DNA of 64,000 nt from JAUWKC01 sp035529895 (GTDB lineage: Bacteria; Planctomycetota; Phycisphaerae; Sedimentisphaerales; Anaerobacaceae). The notes below the pieces were generated by a model. That model saw only the letters and a program-made list of their open reading frames with translations. It was not told the DNA's origin and did not search any database. Shown one piece after another: positions 53,054 through 61,070 of the stretch. The position numbers and the translations under genes were made by a program. Position 1 is the stretch's first letter. Every line of letters starts with the position of its first letter. The DNA lies in the NCBI GenBank assembly GCA_035529895.1, contig DATKVV010000034.1:79064-143063 (forward strand). The letters run 5' to 3'.

Positions 53054-54865
53054 TTATCCGCACGCTAACATTGTAGTAATTGTCCAGTCCCCGTTCCCCG
53101 TACACTCAAACGTACTGGGATTGGTTAGACATGGCTCCGACTTCTTTTTAATCATAGAGGTTTCGTCGCAAGTGCCGGAAGAGGCGCTCCCGCAGCCCCA
53201 TCGTTCATAGTAGACACTGTGCGCGCCGAGGCAAAAGCCCCCAATAACCGTGCAGGAGAATTCTGCATTATTTTGAAGTTTGACAGTACATTGCGCGCAC
53301 GTGCCTGCCCCTATGACCTTACGAAGTCGACTGTCGTCAATCTCAGCCGGACAGCCCTTTATTGTTATGGGGTTCTTGGCCAGAACCATGGCGGTCCTGT
53401 CCCATATAGTTTTGAAGTGCTCAATCGTAGTGCGATAGTAAAAGTTGTTTCTGTCGAGATCTATGAGTCTTACGTATTTATCGTCAACATTGGCAAGCAC
53501 TACGAAATGATTATCTGCCCGTAAATGCAAAATGACCTGGCAGTTACCCAGTGCTCCGAGAAGCTCAAGCTCGGCCTCGACTGAAACGCTGTTTAACCCT
53601 TGATTCCGGATAAATTGCTGCATTTCGAACATGTTTGTGCTCTTTGCCGCGCCGTGAACCAGCCCACCCAGTTCTGCCCATGAGGGACTGACACCCAGTT
53701 CTTCGCAGACATACTTAAGGGATGTTGTCGCACAATTTTGAACCCCCGATTCAGTCGAAAAAGCTATTTCCAGCCTTGTCTGCAAAAGTTTATTTAAATC
53801 GACATTCTTCACTGACGGTGTATTCGGAGGCGAATAGCGAAATTGCAACGGCTTATCACCGAACCGAAAGTCCTCTATAAAAGCATCATATTCAAAACTT
53901 ACATCGAAGCTGCCCGGCTCCGGGGCAACGTTACTAATCAAGCTAAAGTTCCATACGTCACGGTTCAGCAGCCTTGCCCCTTCGCCCGATATCTCGTATC
54001 GTTCGATAATAACCTTCCCCGGATACCATTTGCCGCCGATTACCCGGTGATTCTCATACCTTTGAACTATCGTGCCGATATTTGGAGAGGTTGCCGAATA
54101 AAGCTTCACGGCGTAATCCTTTGCAGCATCCAGTACAAACGTTTCCTCGCAGTCGCCGTTGATAGTAGTAAGGTGTATCTCAGGTCCGCCGCCCGATTCT
54201 ACTTCGGTCCCCGAGGATTCTGCGCCTAAGAGACTGTCCAGAGTGTACCTGCCATACCCCCATGGTATGATTCCCGCGGTCAGCGGCCCGTTGACCCCGC
54301 TCGGTGCTTTTGTGATTGTCGCGTGGTTCCCGGGCCGGAAGTAATTAACGTATTTTTCCCCGTCCCAGGCAAATACTCGCTTCCGGTTCCAGTCGAGGTC
54401 GAACTGCTCCGTTAAAGAATTGCCTGCCACTTCTGCCGGCGGGCTTACCGAATCTCTGCGAGAAACAACGTTAATCTCCCAATAAAACCGGGTGCCGTCG
54501 AATCGCACAATGGTATCGGAGACCATTGTGTACTCGTTGGATAGTGTGTAACGCACGTTAAATGGTATCGCTGCCAGTTTCATCTGCTGCAGTTTTTCGG
54601 TCAGTTCCAGTTTGTTCGTATTATCCAAATACTTCCGCACTTCTGCATCGATTGCATTATCAATTTCCTGAGGGTCGGTCTTTTGCGGCGCTCTATATTC
54701 CTCATGTCGTGTGCAAATGGTACCTGACGGAATCCATGTTTTTTGGGGCTGACTCGTTAAGGTTTCAAAAATCTTTAAGATTTCTGCCCGTTCCAGTGGT
54801 CTGTCTGCCATAACGGCCGAGGAAGAAACAAAAAAAACCGCTAAAAGAGATATTTTCTTTGTCAT
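53054..54865 (-). CDS. Secreted C39-like peptidase protein with Cys-rich tail
   Basis: 603 residues. Signal peptide (ISLLAVFFVSSSAVMA). The N-terminal two thirds (about 20-360) resembles outer-membrane-lipoprotein-type exported domains like that in the anti-sigma protein. A C39-like papain fold lies at about 370-500: GVQNCATTSLKYVCEELGVS (Gln and Cys), DNHFVVLANVDDKYVRLIDL (His and Asp). The last 85 residues are Cys-rich (CAQC, CTVIGGFC, GCGSASSGTC, EPCLT, FECTGNG, ACG at the very end). It converges on the anti-sigma gene. Proteolysis or a degenerate binding role cannot be separated from sequence. Confidence 0.75.
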   Translation of the reverse strand: MTKKISLLAVFFVSSSAVMADRPLERAEILKIFETLTSQPQKTWIPSGTICTRHEEYRAPQKTDPQEIDNAIDAEVRKYLDNTNKLELTEKLQQMKLAAIPFNVRYTLSNEYTMVSDTIVRFDGTRFYWEINVVSRRDSVSPPAEVAGNSLTEQFDLDWNRKRVFAWDGEKYVNYFRPGNHATITKAPSGVNGPLTAGIIPWGYGRYTLDSLLGAESSGTEVESGGGPEIHLTTINGDCEETFVLDAAKDYAVKLYSATSPNIGTIVQRYENHRVIGGKWYPGKVIIERYEISGEGARLLNRDVWNFSLISNVAPEPGSFDVSFEYDAFIEDFRFGDKPLQFRYSPPNTPSVKNVDLNKLLQTRLEIAFSTESGVQNCATTSLKYVCEELGVSPSWAELGGLVHGAAKSTNMFEMQQFIRNQGLNSVSVEAELELLGALGNCQVILHLRADNHFVVLANVDDKYVRLIDLDRNNFYYRTTIEHFKTIWDRTAMVLAKNPITIKGCPAEIDDSRLRKVIGAGTCAQCTVKLQNNAEFSCTVIGGFCLGAHSVYYERWGCGSASSGTCDETSMIKKKSEPCLTNPSTFECTGNGDWTITTMLACG

Positions 54866-55033
54866 CTTTTTTCCCTTTCGTAATTTAGAGGTTCAAACGA
54901 AAACACTTGAAAGTTAGCAAACTACACTCCTAAACGTTATCTGTAGCAGGCAAGACACACTCCGTATCGTTATTCCGCTAACGACACGAAACTCCACAAT
55001 CAAGGGCGACCACAACGCAAGAAGAAAACTATG

Positions 55034-55053
55034 CGCCACTTATATAAATGGCG
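55034..55053. promoter_or_regulatory. 20-bp near-perfect palindrome
   Basis: CGCCACTTATATAAATGGCG, one mismatched pair; operator-like. Confidence 0.4.
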
Positions 55054-55090
55054 AATCTGATGCCTAATTGTTGATTCCTAAAATGGAAAT

Positions 55091-55113
55091 TTTCTTTCAG
55101 GAAGTGAAAGAAA
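55091..55113. promoter_or_regulatory. Inverted repeat TTTCTTTC / GAAAGAAA
   Basis: Perfect 8-bp arms with a 7-bp spacer; operator or hairpin. Confidence 0.35.
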
Positions 55114-55237
55114 CGTGCCTGAGAAAAACTACAGTAGTTTACGATAGATTCATATCAACAAACCATAAGACAAACACGCCATAATTAAGCAGGCGTCGCC
55201 TCCCAGTCTGTTTGCACGAGCAGGAGTCGTATACCGA

Positions 55238-56953
55238 ATGACAGATTCGAAATATAATAAGCAACCCAGAATTGAGTCAGGCATAGCCGGTCTGACCGAA
55301 GAGCAGCTCGAAGTGGCACGTACCGAAGCCGCCAGACAGAAAACCTCCCTGCGAGAAAGCCTATTAAAGCTCGGGCTTGTCAGCGAAACGGCACTTTTAA
55401 CCGCTGTCGCCGACAAAGCAGGGCTTAGGTTTTCGAGTATTTCCGCCGACGATATTGACGCCGGGGCTTTGAAAGCGATTTCTGCAAATGTGGCGTCTCA
55501 TTACAATATAATACCGCTCAAACTCGTTGATAATACCCTTTGGGTCGCAACCTGCGACCCTTTCAACCCAGATATCAAAAGCGAAATTGAGCTGATTTTG
55601 GATAGTTCTCATAAGGTGGAATTTGTCCTGGCCACGTCCGAAGCGATAAAAAAGGCTATTCGTAAATCCTACGGTCTTGGCGCCGCCACGGTTGAGCAAA
55701 TGGTCACCGGCGAACAAATTGATACCGATGCCGCCCGTAAAGAAGACCTGATGGACGAAAGCAAGGCACGCGAAGCTTCCGTAATAAAGCTTGTCAACCA
55801 GCTTCTTGCAGATGCAATTACCGACGGCGCAACCGATATCCACATCGAACCTTACGAAGACGATATCAAAGTCAGATACAGAGTGGACGGCATGTTGCAC
55901 GATGCCGGTATTCCCAGCACCGTCAAGTTCTTTCGGGAAGGGATTACCAGCCGGGTAAAGATAATATCTGCTCTTGACATAGCAGAAAAACGCCTGCCTC
56001 AGGACGGCCGCGCCCAGGTGAACCTCTCAGGGCACAAGTTTGACCTGAGAATTTCTATTTTGCCCACCAGATACGGCGAGGCTATCAACATCCGTATCCT
56101 GCCCCAAAGCACACTGATATCCGACCTTGCTGCCCTCGGCATGGCCAAGAATGAGGTTGACAAGTTAACCGGACTAATTTACATGCCGCACGGCATCATA
56201 CTGGTAACCGGCCCGACCGGCAGCGGAAAAACAACAACATTATATACCTGTATGAACCTGCTGAAAGACACTGACACCAAGATATTGACCATTGAAGACC
56301 CTGTGGAATATGACATGCCCGGCATCCTGCAGATGCAGGTCCACCCGGAAATCGGCTTTACCTTTGCCCGCGCCTTGCGCTCCATGCTAAGGCACGACCC
56401 GGACATTATGCTCGTCGGCGAAATACGAGACCACGAAACGGCCGAAACCGCTATCAGGACGGCCCTCACCGGCCACCTGGTCTTCAGCACCCTCCACACT
56501 AACGATGCTGCAAGCGCGATTACCCGGTTGCTCGATATGGGAATTGAGCCCTACCTCATAGCTTCTTCCGTCGAGGCCATACTTGCCCAGAGGCTCGTGC
56601 GCGTTATATGCTCCAATTGCAGAGAACCCCATGAGCCCGACCCGGAGATAATAGCCGCTGTAAAGTCCCTCACAGGATTGGACGACCTGCTGGTGGCTTA
56701 CCACGGCCGCGGCTGCCCTAAATGCCGCTTCACAGGCTATCACGGCCGGACCGCCATAAGCGAGCTGATCGTCTTTTCAGAGGCTATCCGCGAAATGACA
56801 ATCTCCAGAAGGCACGCCAGCGATATTGACGCCCAGGCCCGAAAGGAGGGCATGACTTCCCTGTTTCTCAGCGGAATCAACAAAGTGCACCACGGAATAA
56901 CCACCTATCGGGAAGTCCTGAGGGCCACTAAAGGAACCGTCCTCGTAGATTAG
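55238..56953 (+). CDS. GspE/PilB family secretion ATPase
   Basis: Hexameric ATPase that powers type II secretion or type IV pilus assembly, 571 residues. N-terminal MshEN-type domain (about 20-140), catalytic core with DGATDIHIEPYEDDIKVRYR, Walker A GPTGSGKTTT (about 326-335), Asp box LTIEDPVEY, Walker B LRHDPDIMLVGEIRDHETAE, His box, and a C-terminal zinc site CSNC...CPKC (about 457-495). All motifs are present. No inner-membrane GspF/PilC or pseudopilin gene is adjacent, so it is an isolated member of its machine. ATG start. Confidence 0.94.
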   Translation: MTDSKYNKQPRIESGIAGLTEEQLEVARTEAARQKTSLRESLLKLGLVSETALLTAVADKAGLRFSSISADDIDAGALKAISANVASHYNIIPLKLVDNTLWVATCDPFNPDIKSEIELILDSSHKVEFVLATSEAIKKAIRKSYGLGAATVEQMVTGEQIDTDAARKEDLMDESKAREASVIKLVNQLLADAITDGATDIHIEPYEDDIKVRYRVDGMLHDAGIPSTVKFFREGITSRVKIISALDIAEKRLPQDGRAQVNLSGHKFDLRISILPTRYGEAINIRILPQSTLISDLAALGMAKNEVDKLTGLIYMPHGIILVTGPTGSGKTTTLYTCMNLLKDTDTKILTIEDPVEYDMPGILQMQVHPEIGFTFARALRSMLRHDPDIMLVGEIRDHETAETAIRTALTGHLVFSTLHTNDAASAITRLLDMGIEPYLIASSVEAILAQRLVRVICSNCREPHEPDPEIIAAVKSLTGLDDLLVAYHGRGCPKCRFTGYHGRTAISELIVFSEAIREMTISRRHASDIDAQARKEGMTSLFLSGINKVHHGITTYREVLRATKGTVLVD

Positions 56954-57032
56954 CTCAATTAAATTTACCCAAAAGTAAAAACCATTCTTCTCTGTAACTA
57001 CTTCTAATAGCACAACTTACGGAATGGCGCCA

Positions 57033-57124
57033 AAAAAACTTCGATTTTTCGACCTAAGATTTTGCCGTTTTTTGGCAATTACTTATGGAGGCCCAAATAC
57101 CGGCCCTGCAAAAAGGCGGCCGAC
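57033..57124. repeat. Dispersed repeat family D, copy 2 (inverted)
   Basis: Reverse complement of 28328-28418, sharing CGACCTAAGATTTTG, TTTTTTGGCAATTACT and CCCAAATACCGGCCCT. Lies 80 bp after the ATPase gene. Confidence 0.82.
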
Positions 57125-57426
57125 TCGCACGACTGCAGTTATCTATTCGAGAGTTTCATAGAACTAATGGATGGGTGTGCGGGTCAAAAAACATCTGCAC
57201 GGGCACGGGTTTGACGAGGAGAATGATGCTGTCAAGACCCATGCCAGATTTTTGAAAAGTATCTCTCAATCCAGTCGCTTCCTTTGCCTGCCCGCCCATG
57301 GACCGGGACGGTTATCGCATCCTGTAATCAGTCTTAATCCGTCGTAAAATACGCTGGTTCCGATTTTCTGCAAATGACCGGCCAGTATTGGCCGGGGCGG
57401 CAACAGGGGCATTTTTGGGGGTTGGA
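57125..57426. other. Gap with no recognised gene
   Basis: About 300 bp between two repeat families. No start/ribosome-site combination or known motif seen. Confidence 0.4.
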
Positions 57427-57622
57427 ATTGGGTTTGATACCTATGGCATAAATTGGGTTTGTTTGGGTTTGTTTTGCCAGTGGTAAAAGGTGTCTTTCAT
57501 TTTCATAATCCTTTGTGGCAACTAATGTTGCGTTCATTTGGGCCTCCTGGAAATTGGGTTTGTTTTGCATAAAAGGGGGCAAATTTGTAGAGGATTCTCG
57601 ACAAGTGTAGAGGGCGTGTCCG
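57427..57622. repeat. Dispersed repeat family A, third copy
   Basis: Colinear direct repeat of 23399-23600, from ATTGGGTTTGATACCTATGG to CTCGACAAGTGTAGAGGG. Confidence 0.85.
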
Positions 57623-57633
57623 TGGCTCGTCGC

Positions 57634-57676
57634 CCGCCAAATCCGCCCTCCGGCGGACAAGCGGCGTGGCGGGCAA
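57634..57676. repeat. GC-rich palindromic repeat family B
   Basis: GCCCGCCAAATCCGCCCTCC followed by GGCGGACAAGCGGCGTGG CGGGC: nested perfect palindrome GCCCGCC/GGCGGGC and TCCGCC/GGCGGA. Confidence 0.8.
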
Positions 57677-57691
57677 GCTCGTCGCTGGTAG

Positions 57692-57745
57692 CTCGTATAT
57701 CGTATTGCGTATATCGTATTGCGTATTGCGTAGCTCGTATTTGGT
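57692..57745. repeat. Heptamer tandem repeat
   Basis: TCGTATA / TCGTATT / GCGTATA units, following the family A and B repeats as at 23.6 kb. Confidence 0.75.
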
Positions 57746-57815
57746 TGGGGGGATGGGTAAGTTGGTTGGCGGAGCAGAGGTTTGCCGGGGTTGCCAGAGG
57801 GCAGAGGACAGAAGA

Positions 57816-57889
<74 letters not shown>

Positions 57890-58506
57890 TCGGCGGGAGG
57901 GGCAAGCTCTCGGCCCGCCTCCGGCGGGCAACAGGCAACAATTATACTCGATTTGGGGCCGGAAGTAAAGGAAAAAGTTGGCAAGACACAGGACGCAAGA
58001 CTCAGGACACAGGACAGAGGGGGATGCTCTGGGGGGCGGGGGGGTGAGGGGAAAGCAAATATCAAAAATCAAAATGCAAAAATACAACGCAAAAGTCAAA
58101 ATGCAAGGCAAATGAGAAAGGGTTAATCGCGGATACCTTGGGCACAAGTTTCGCAGATTTGGTGGAGGGGCCAGAGTTGGAGGGAAATCCGAAGCACGAA
58201 ACCCGAAATGCTAAACAAATTCAAAGTGGCAATTCTCAAATGTTGAAAACCGGGATTGGCCACAGAGAACACAAAGGGCACAGAGAAATAGTCAATATCA
58301 AATAGTGAATTTAACCGCCGGGAAGGAATAATAAGGTCCACAAGATTTCGCTCGCCTGTAATGTGAAGTAGAGACAGATTATTTGTCCCGCGTGTGCAAA
58401 CAAGTTGCACACCCTACGGCTAATTGGGTTGAGCAACAAGCGAAATAAAGGAGAAAGCTCAGCTTTTTCAACAGGCCCGCCGTCGCTGATTTTCACCCAC
58501 AAATAC
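57890..58506. other. Repeat-like noncoding stretch
   Basis: Low-complexity pieces such as CAGGACGCAAGACTCAGGAC, AATATCAAAAATCAAAATGC, AAATCCGAAGCACGAAACCC and GGCCACAGAGAACACAAAGG, of the type dispersed in planctomycete intergenic DNA (from memory). No gene recognised. Confidence 0.5.
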
Positions 58507-58507
58507 G

Positions 58508-58565
58508 TATGGTGTCCCGAGATTTAACAGATTTACAGTATGGTGTCCCCAGATTTACAGATTTA
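58508..58565. repeat. Two tandem copies of a 28-29 bp direct repeat
   Basis: TATGGTGTCCC(G/C)AGATTTA followed by (A)CAGATTTAC, twice, just after the methylase stop. Confidence 0.75.
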
Positions 58566-58583
58566 CCAGGCTCTTTTACGCAC

Positions 58584-59378
58584 CTACCAGTTAAGCCAGA
58601 GTGTTTCGCATTTGCGTGATTTCTTTCGGCCACCCGCTGCATGATTTGCTATATCGAATTCCACGCGGCGCCAGCATCTGAACATGTCTTCATATAGTGG
58701 CGACGGGTAGCCGCTAAGAACGACTTTGCTTACACACTTGGTGAGCACTTCTCCAAGTTGACGGTGTTCTTCCTCCGTCATCTCTATCCCGTACACGTCC
58801 CTGCTATTCGGAGCACGGGTCTCATGCAAATACGGGGGATCACAGTATATCAGCGCCTCCGGGTGGTCGAATCGCCGTATCGCGTCGATTGCGGGCTGCG
58901 ACAAGATTTGCACACGTCGGAGTCTCTCTATTATTTCAGGCAGTTGCTCTATTGCAGTCCACCATGCGTTAACGTCACCTGCCATCCCGCCGCGTGCCCT
59001 TTTTGTGGTATAGCTCCAAGTTCTTCCGCGTCCTCCAAAAGACTGCCTCCACCTTATGAAGTCGCACATTGCCTTATCCAGGTCTGAAGCCCCCTGCGGG
59101 TAGTCTGCAGCACACTCAAACTCACGTTCGCTATAAGGAACAAACTGAATACGCTGCACGAACTCACGACCTTCCTTTTGCAGAACTCGAAATAGCCGGG
59201 TTATTCTCAAGTCGAGGTCGTTATACGCCTCCACTTCTACAGGAGACTTGTTCAACAATACCGAAGCAGCACCACCAAAAGGCTCTAGATAAATCCTGTG
59301 CAGAGGAAACAAAGACACTATCCGCCTCGCCAAATAGTGTTTCCCACCATGCCATTTAACGGGTGGTCGAACCGGCAT
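58584..59378 (-). CDS. DNA adenine methylase (D12 class N6-MTase)
   Basis: 264 residues of the Dam/D12 class that methylates adenine N6. VKWHGGKHYLARRIVSLFP at the N-terminus; motif I LEPFGGAASVLLNK (31-44); motif IV DPPY near 175 (EALIYCDPPYLHE); the helical target-recognition region lies between. All catalytic motifs are present. Third gene of a probable operon, 50 bp after the RHH/GIY-YIG gene, so likely the modification part of a restriction-modification pair. Recognition site unknown. Confidence 0.9.
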   Translation of the reverse strand: MPVRPPVKWHGGKHYLARRIVSLFPLHRIYLEPFGGAASVLLNKSPVEVEAYNDLDLRITRLFRVLQKEGREFVQRIQFVPYSEREFECAADYPQGASDLDKAMCDFIRWRQSFGGRGRTWSYTTKRARGGMAGDVNAWWTAIEQLPEIIERLRRVQILSQPAIDAIRRFDHPEALIYCDPPYLHETRAPNSRDVYGIEMTEEEHRQLGEVLTKCVSKVVLSGYPSPLYEDMFRCWRRVEFDIANHAAGGRKKSRKCETLWLNW

Positions 59379-59428
59379 TATTCAACACCCCAAACTCAGC
59401 AGCCTTAATGGTGCTTGCGAACCGACCC

Positions 59429-60592
59429 CTAAGCAACCCTCGGAAGGTTAAGCAAAGGTTTCCACCTCTTGACTAGGATGACCTCCATTTTCTGTCGAGC
59501 ACTTCGGGCTATACCGGGTAATGGCGCAAGCCCCAACAGCAGCGGTTCTCTTCTCACATCCCATAACCACCTGGGCAAGCCAGAACTACTCACCTTTATA
59601 TGGCGCTCCAACCGGTGGCGCAAATTATCCGTTTGACTCGCGAAAACGGGCTTGTCACCGCTGGAAAAGAGGTACAACCCCCCGACCTCCGGTATTTTAC
59701 CCAACTCGATACCGGTTACCCTGCCAAAGGTTTCCAAGTCCGGAAGTTGCCCAATCGGATCCACCTTCTTCCCAAGCCGACCGCCCTTTCGCAGGGCAAA
59801 TGCCGCCCACCGATACTGCAGGGGTGAGAAATCCGGAGCCAACCGAGCTGCATAAGTATCGAACTCCTCGGCCAATTCGGGGTCGCAAATTATCTGGTCG
59901 ACCGACACATTCTTGTTTTGCTGCATATACCTCACAGCAAGTTCGCTCGCGTACTCAAATTCATCAATAACCTTACCCACAGTGTACCGTTTCGTTTTTA
60001 TGAGATCCGAGAGGCCGGATAGCTTCTTGGATTTTCGTGCATTCATCAGCTTCCAGTTAAGCTCGTAATCAGTCCCCGCGAGACCCAATTCACGACAGCG
60101 CCTCAGAAATTTCCGGTCAGCATCTGGATCGGCAATAACCTTGTCCGCCGAGTAACCCTCCCGTACTTCCAGAAATGCCTGCATAATCTTTTCAATTTTG
60201 TCGCCCGCAAGCTTGTCCAACTGGACTGCCAGTTTTGTCACCACAAGTTGGTTCAGACTCGTCCCTTCTGTCTCTGCCTCTCTTTCAAGTGCGGCATGAA
60301 GTGACCGCGGAAGCCTAACCACAAACTTCCCGCTCTTTGTCGGAGTTGCCCCCCTTACTAATCCAGTCTCATCCATCTTGCGCTGCAGGAGTGCCCGGAT
60401 CTCCTTGTACTCTCTCGTCGTGCGAAAAGCCTCCCGAGCCTCTTGTGTTGGTAGAGCACGGACCAACTCCCCATCAAAAGGATCAAAAAGCGCATTAGAA
60501 AAATCAGCCCATGTTCTAGCCTTTTTGGCAAGTTCTCTAGCCTTTTCCAGTAACACACCTTTGTTATCCATATGCGCCCTCTCGTTCTTCAT
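59429..60592 (-). CDS. RHH (HicB-like) plus GIY-YIG-like nuclease protein
   Basis: 387 residues. A ribbon-helix-helix motif of HicB type lies at about 90-130 (SGKFVVRLPRSLHAALEREA then EGTSLNQLVVTKLA). A helical middle (DYELNWKLMNARKSKKLSGL, DFSPLQYRWAAFALRKGGRL) follows. The C-terminal GIY-YIG-like domain at about 295-387 has GLYLFSS (GIY), PVFASQTDNLRHRLERHI (YIG degenerate to FAS; Arg kept), KMEVILVKRWKPLLNL (Glu and Asn kept). Start overlaps the upstream small gene by 4 nt. Next to a methylase, it is a good restriction endonuclease candidate; the RHH part may bind the operon's own operator. Confidence 0.78.
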   Translation of the reverse strand: MKNERAHMDNKGVLLEKARELAKKARTWADFSNALFDPFDGELVRALPTQEAREAFRTTREYKEIRALLQRKMDETGLVRGATPTKSGKFVVRLPRSLHAALEREAETEGTSLNQLVVTKLAVQLDKLAGDKIEKIMQAFLEVREGYSADKVIADPDADRKFLRRCRELGLAGTDYELNWKLMNARKSKKLSGLSDLIKTKRYTVGKVIDEFEYASELAVRYMQQNKNVSVDQIICDPELAEEFDTYAARLAPDFSPLQYRWAAFALRKGGRLGKKVDPIGQLPDLETFGRVTGIELGKIPEVGGLYLFSSGDKPVFASQTDNLRHRLERHIKVSSSGLPRWLWDVRREPLLLGLAPLPGIARSARQKMEVILVKRWKPLLNLPRVA

Positions 60593-60912
60593 TCCGGCCC
60601 AATAAACTCTACGTCACAATCCATGACTTCAAAGTAAATAGCCTCCTGCTCCAACAATCGGGCAAATTTCTTAACTAGTTCCTTCAGCAACGCGACTTTC
60701 TCCTCCTCTATCACAATCCATACCGTCAAGGAATTATCTTTAACTCTCGTGCCGTCCTCCATTTCCCATAGGCCTTTAGTAACCCCACTTTGAGAAAACG
60801 GTCCAAACTTAACAAACAACTCCTCGAAAACATCCATCATAACTTCCGATGGTATCGGCCTCCCATCGTTGTAGGAGGTTGGTATGAGAAATAAACATTT
60901 TTTCATTCTCAT
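60589..60912 (-). CDS. Small protein heading the methylase/nuclease operon
   Basis: 107 residues, not recognised (KKCLFLIPTSYNDGRPIPSE, LTVWIVIEEEKVALLKELVK). Alpha/beta composition, no membrane segment. Its stop overlaps the next start by 4 nt. Its ATG lies only a few nucleotides after the expected transcription start and has no ribosome binding site, so the mRNA may be leaderless; an ATG 6 nt further in is the alternative. Could be a controller or immunity-type partner; unproved. Confidence 0.68.
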   Translation of the reverse strand: MRMKKCLFLIPTSYNDGRPIPSEVMMDVFEELFVKFGPFSQSGVTKGLWEMEDGTRVKDNSLTVWIVIEEEKVALLKELVKKFARLLEQEAIYFEVMDCDVEFIGPE

Positions 60913-60915
60913 CTG

Positions 60916-60950
60916 TAGTATATGGTACTATATATAGTATCGTCTGTCAA
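60916..60950 (-). promoter_or_regulatory. Promoter with overlapping palindromic operator
   Basis: Minus strand: TTGACA (60945-60950), 17 bp, TACCAT (60922-60927). The spacer contains the perfect 14-bp palindrome TACTATATATAGTA (60926-60939). A half site further on gives TAGTA-N5-TACTA-N4-TAGTA. Suits an RHH repressor such as the one encoded in the operon. Confidence 0.65.
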
Positions 60951-61070
60951 TGCTTGTTCTTTAGAAAAATCTGCCTTCCCGCCCAAAATCTCCCTTCTTG
61001 GCCTGATTTTTGGCCTTCCCGGCCCAAAAAAATACGCGCAAACCTGCAATTCCCGCCAAATTCTGCTTGC

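Larger units (their letters stand above)
54866..55237. other. Divergent regulatory region between C39-like and GspE genes
   Basis: 372 bp without a gene. Holds two palindromes listed separately. The start of the ATPase gene has only a weak ribosome site (GCAGGAG further upstream). Confidence 0.45.
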
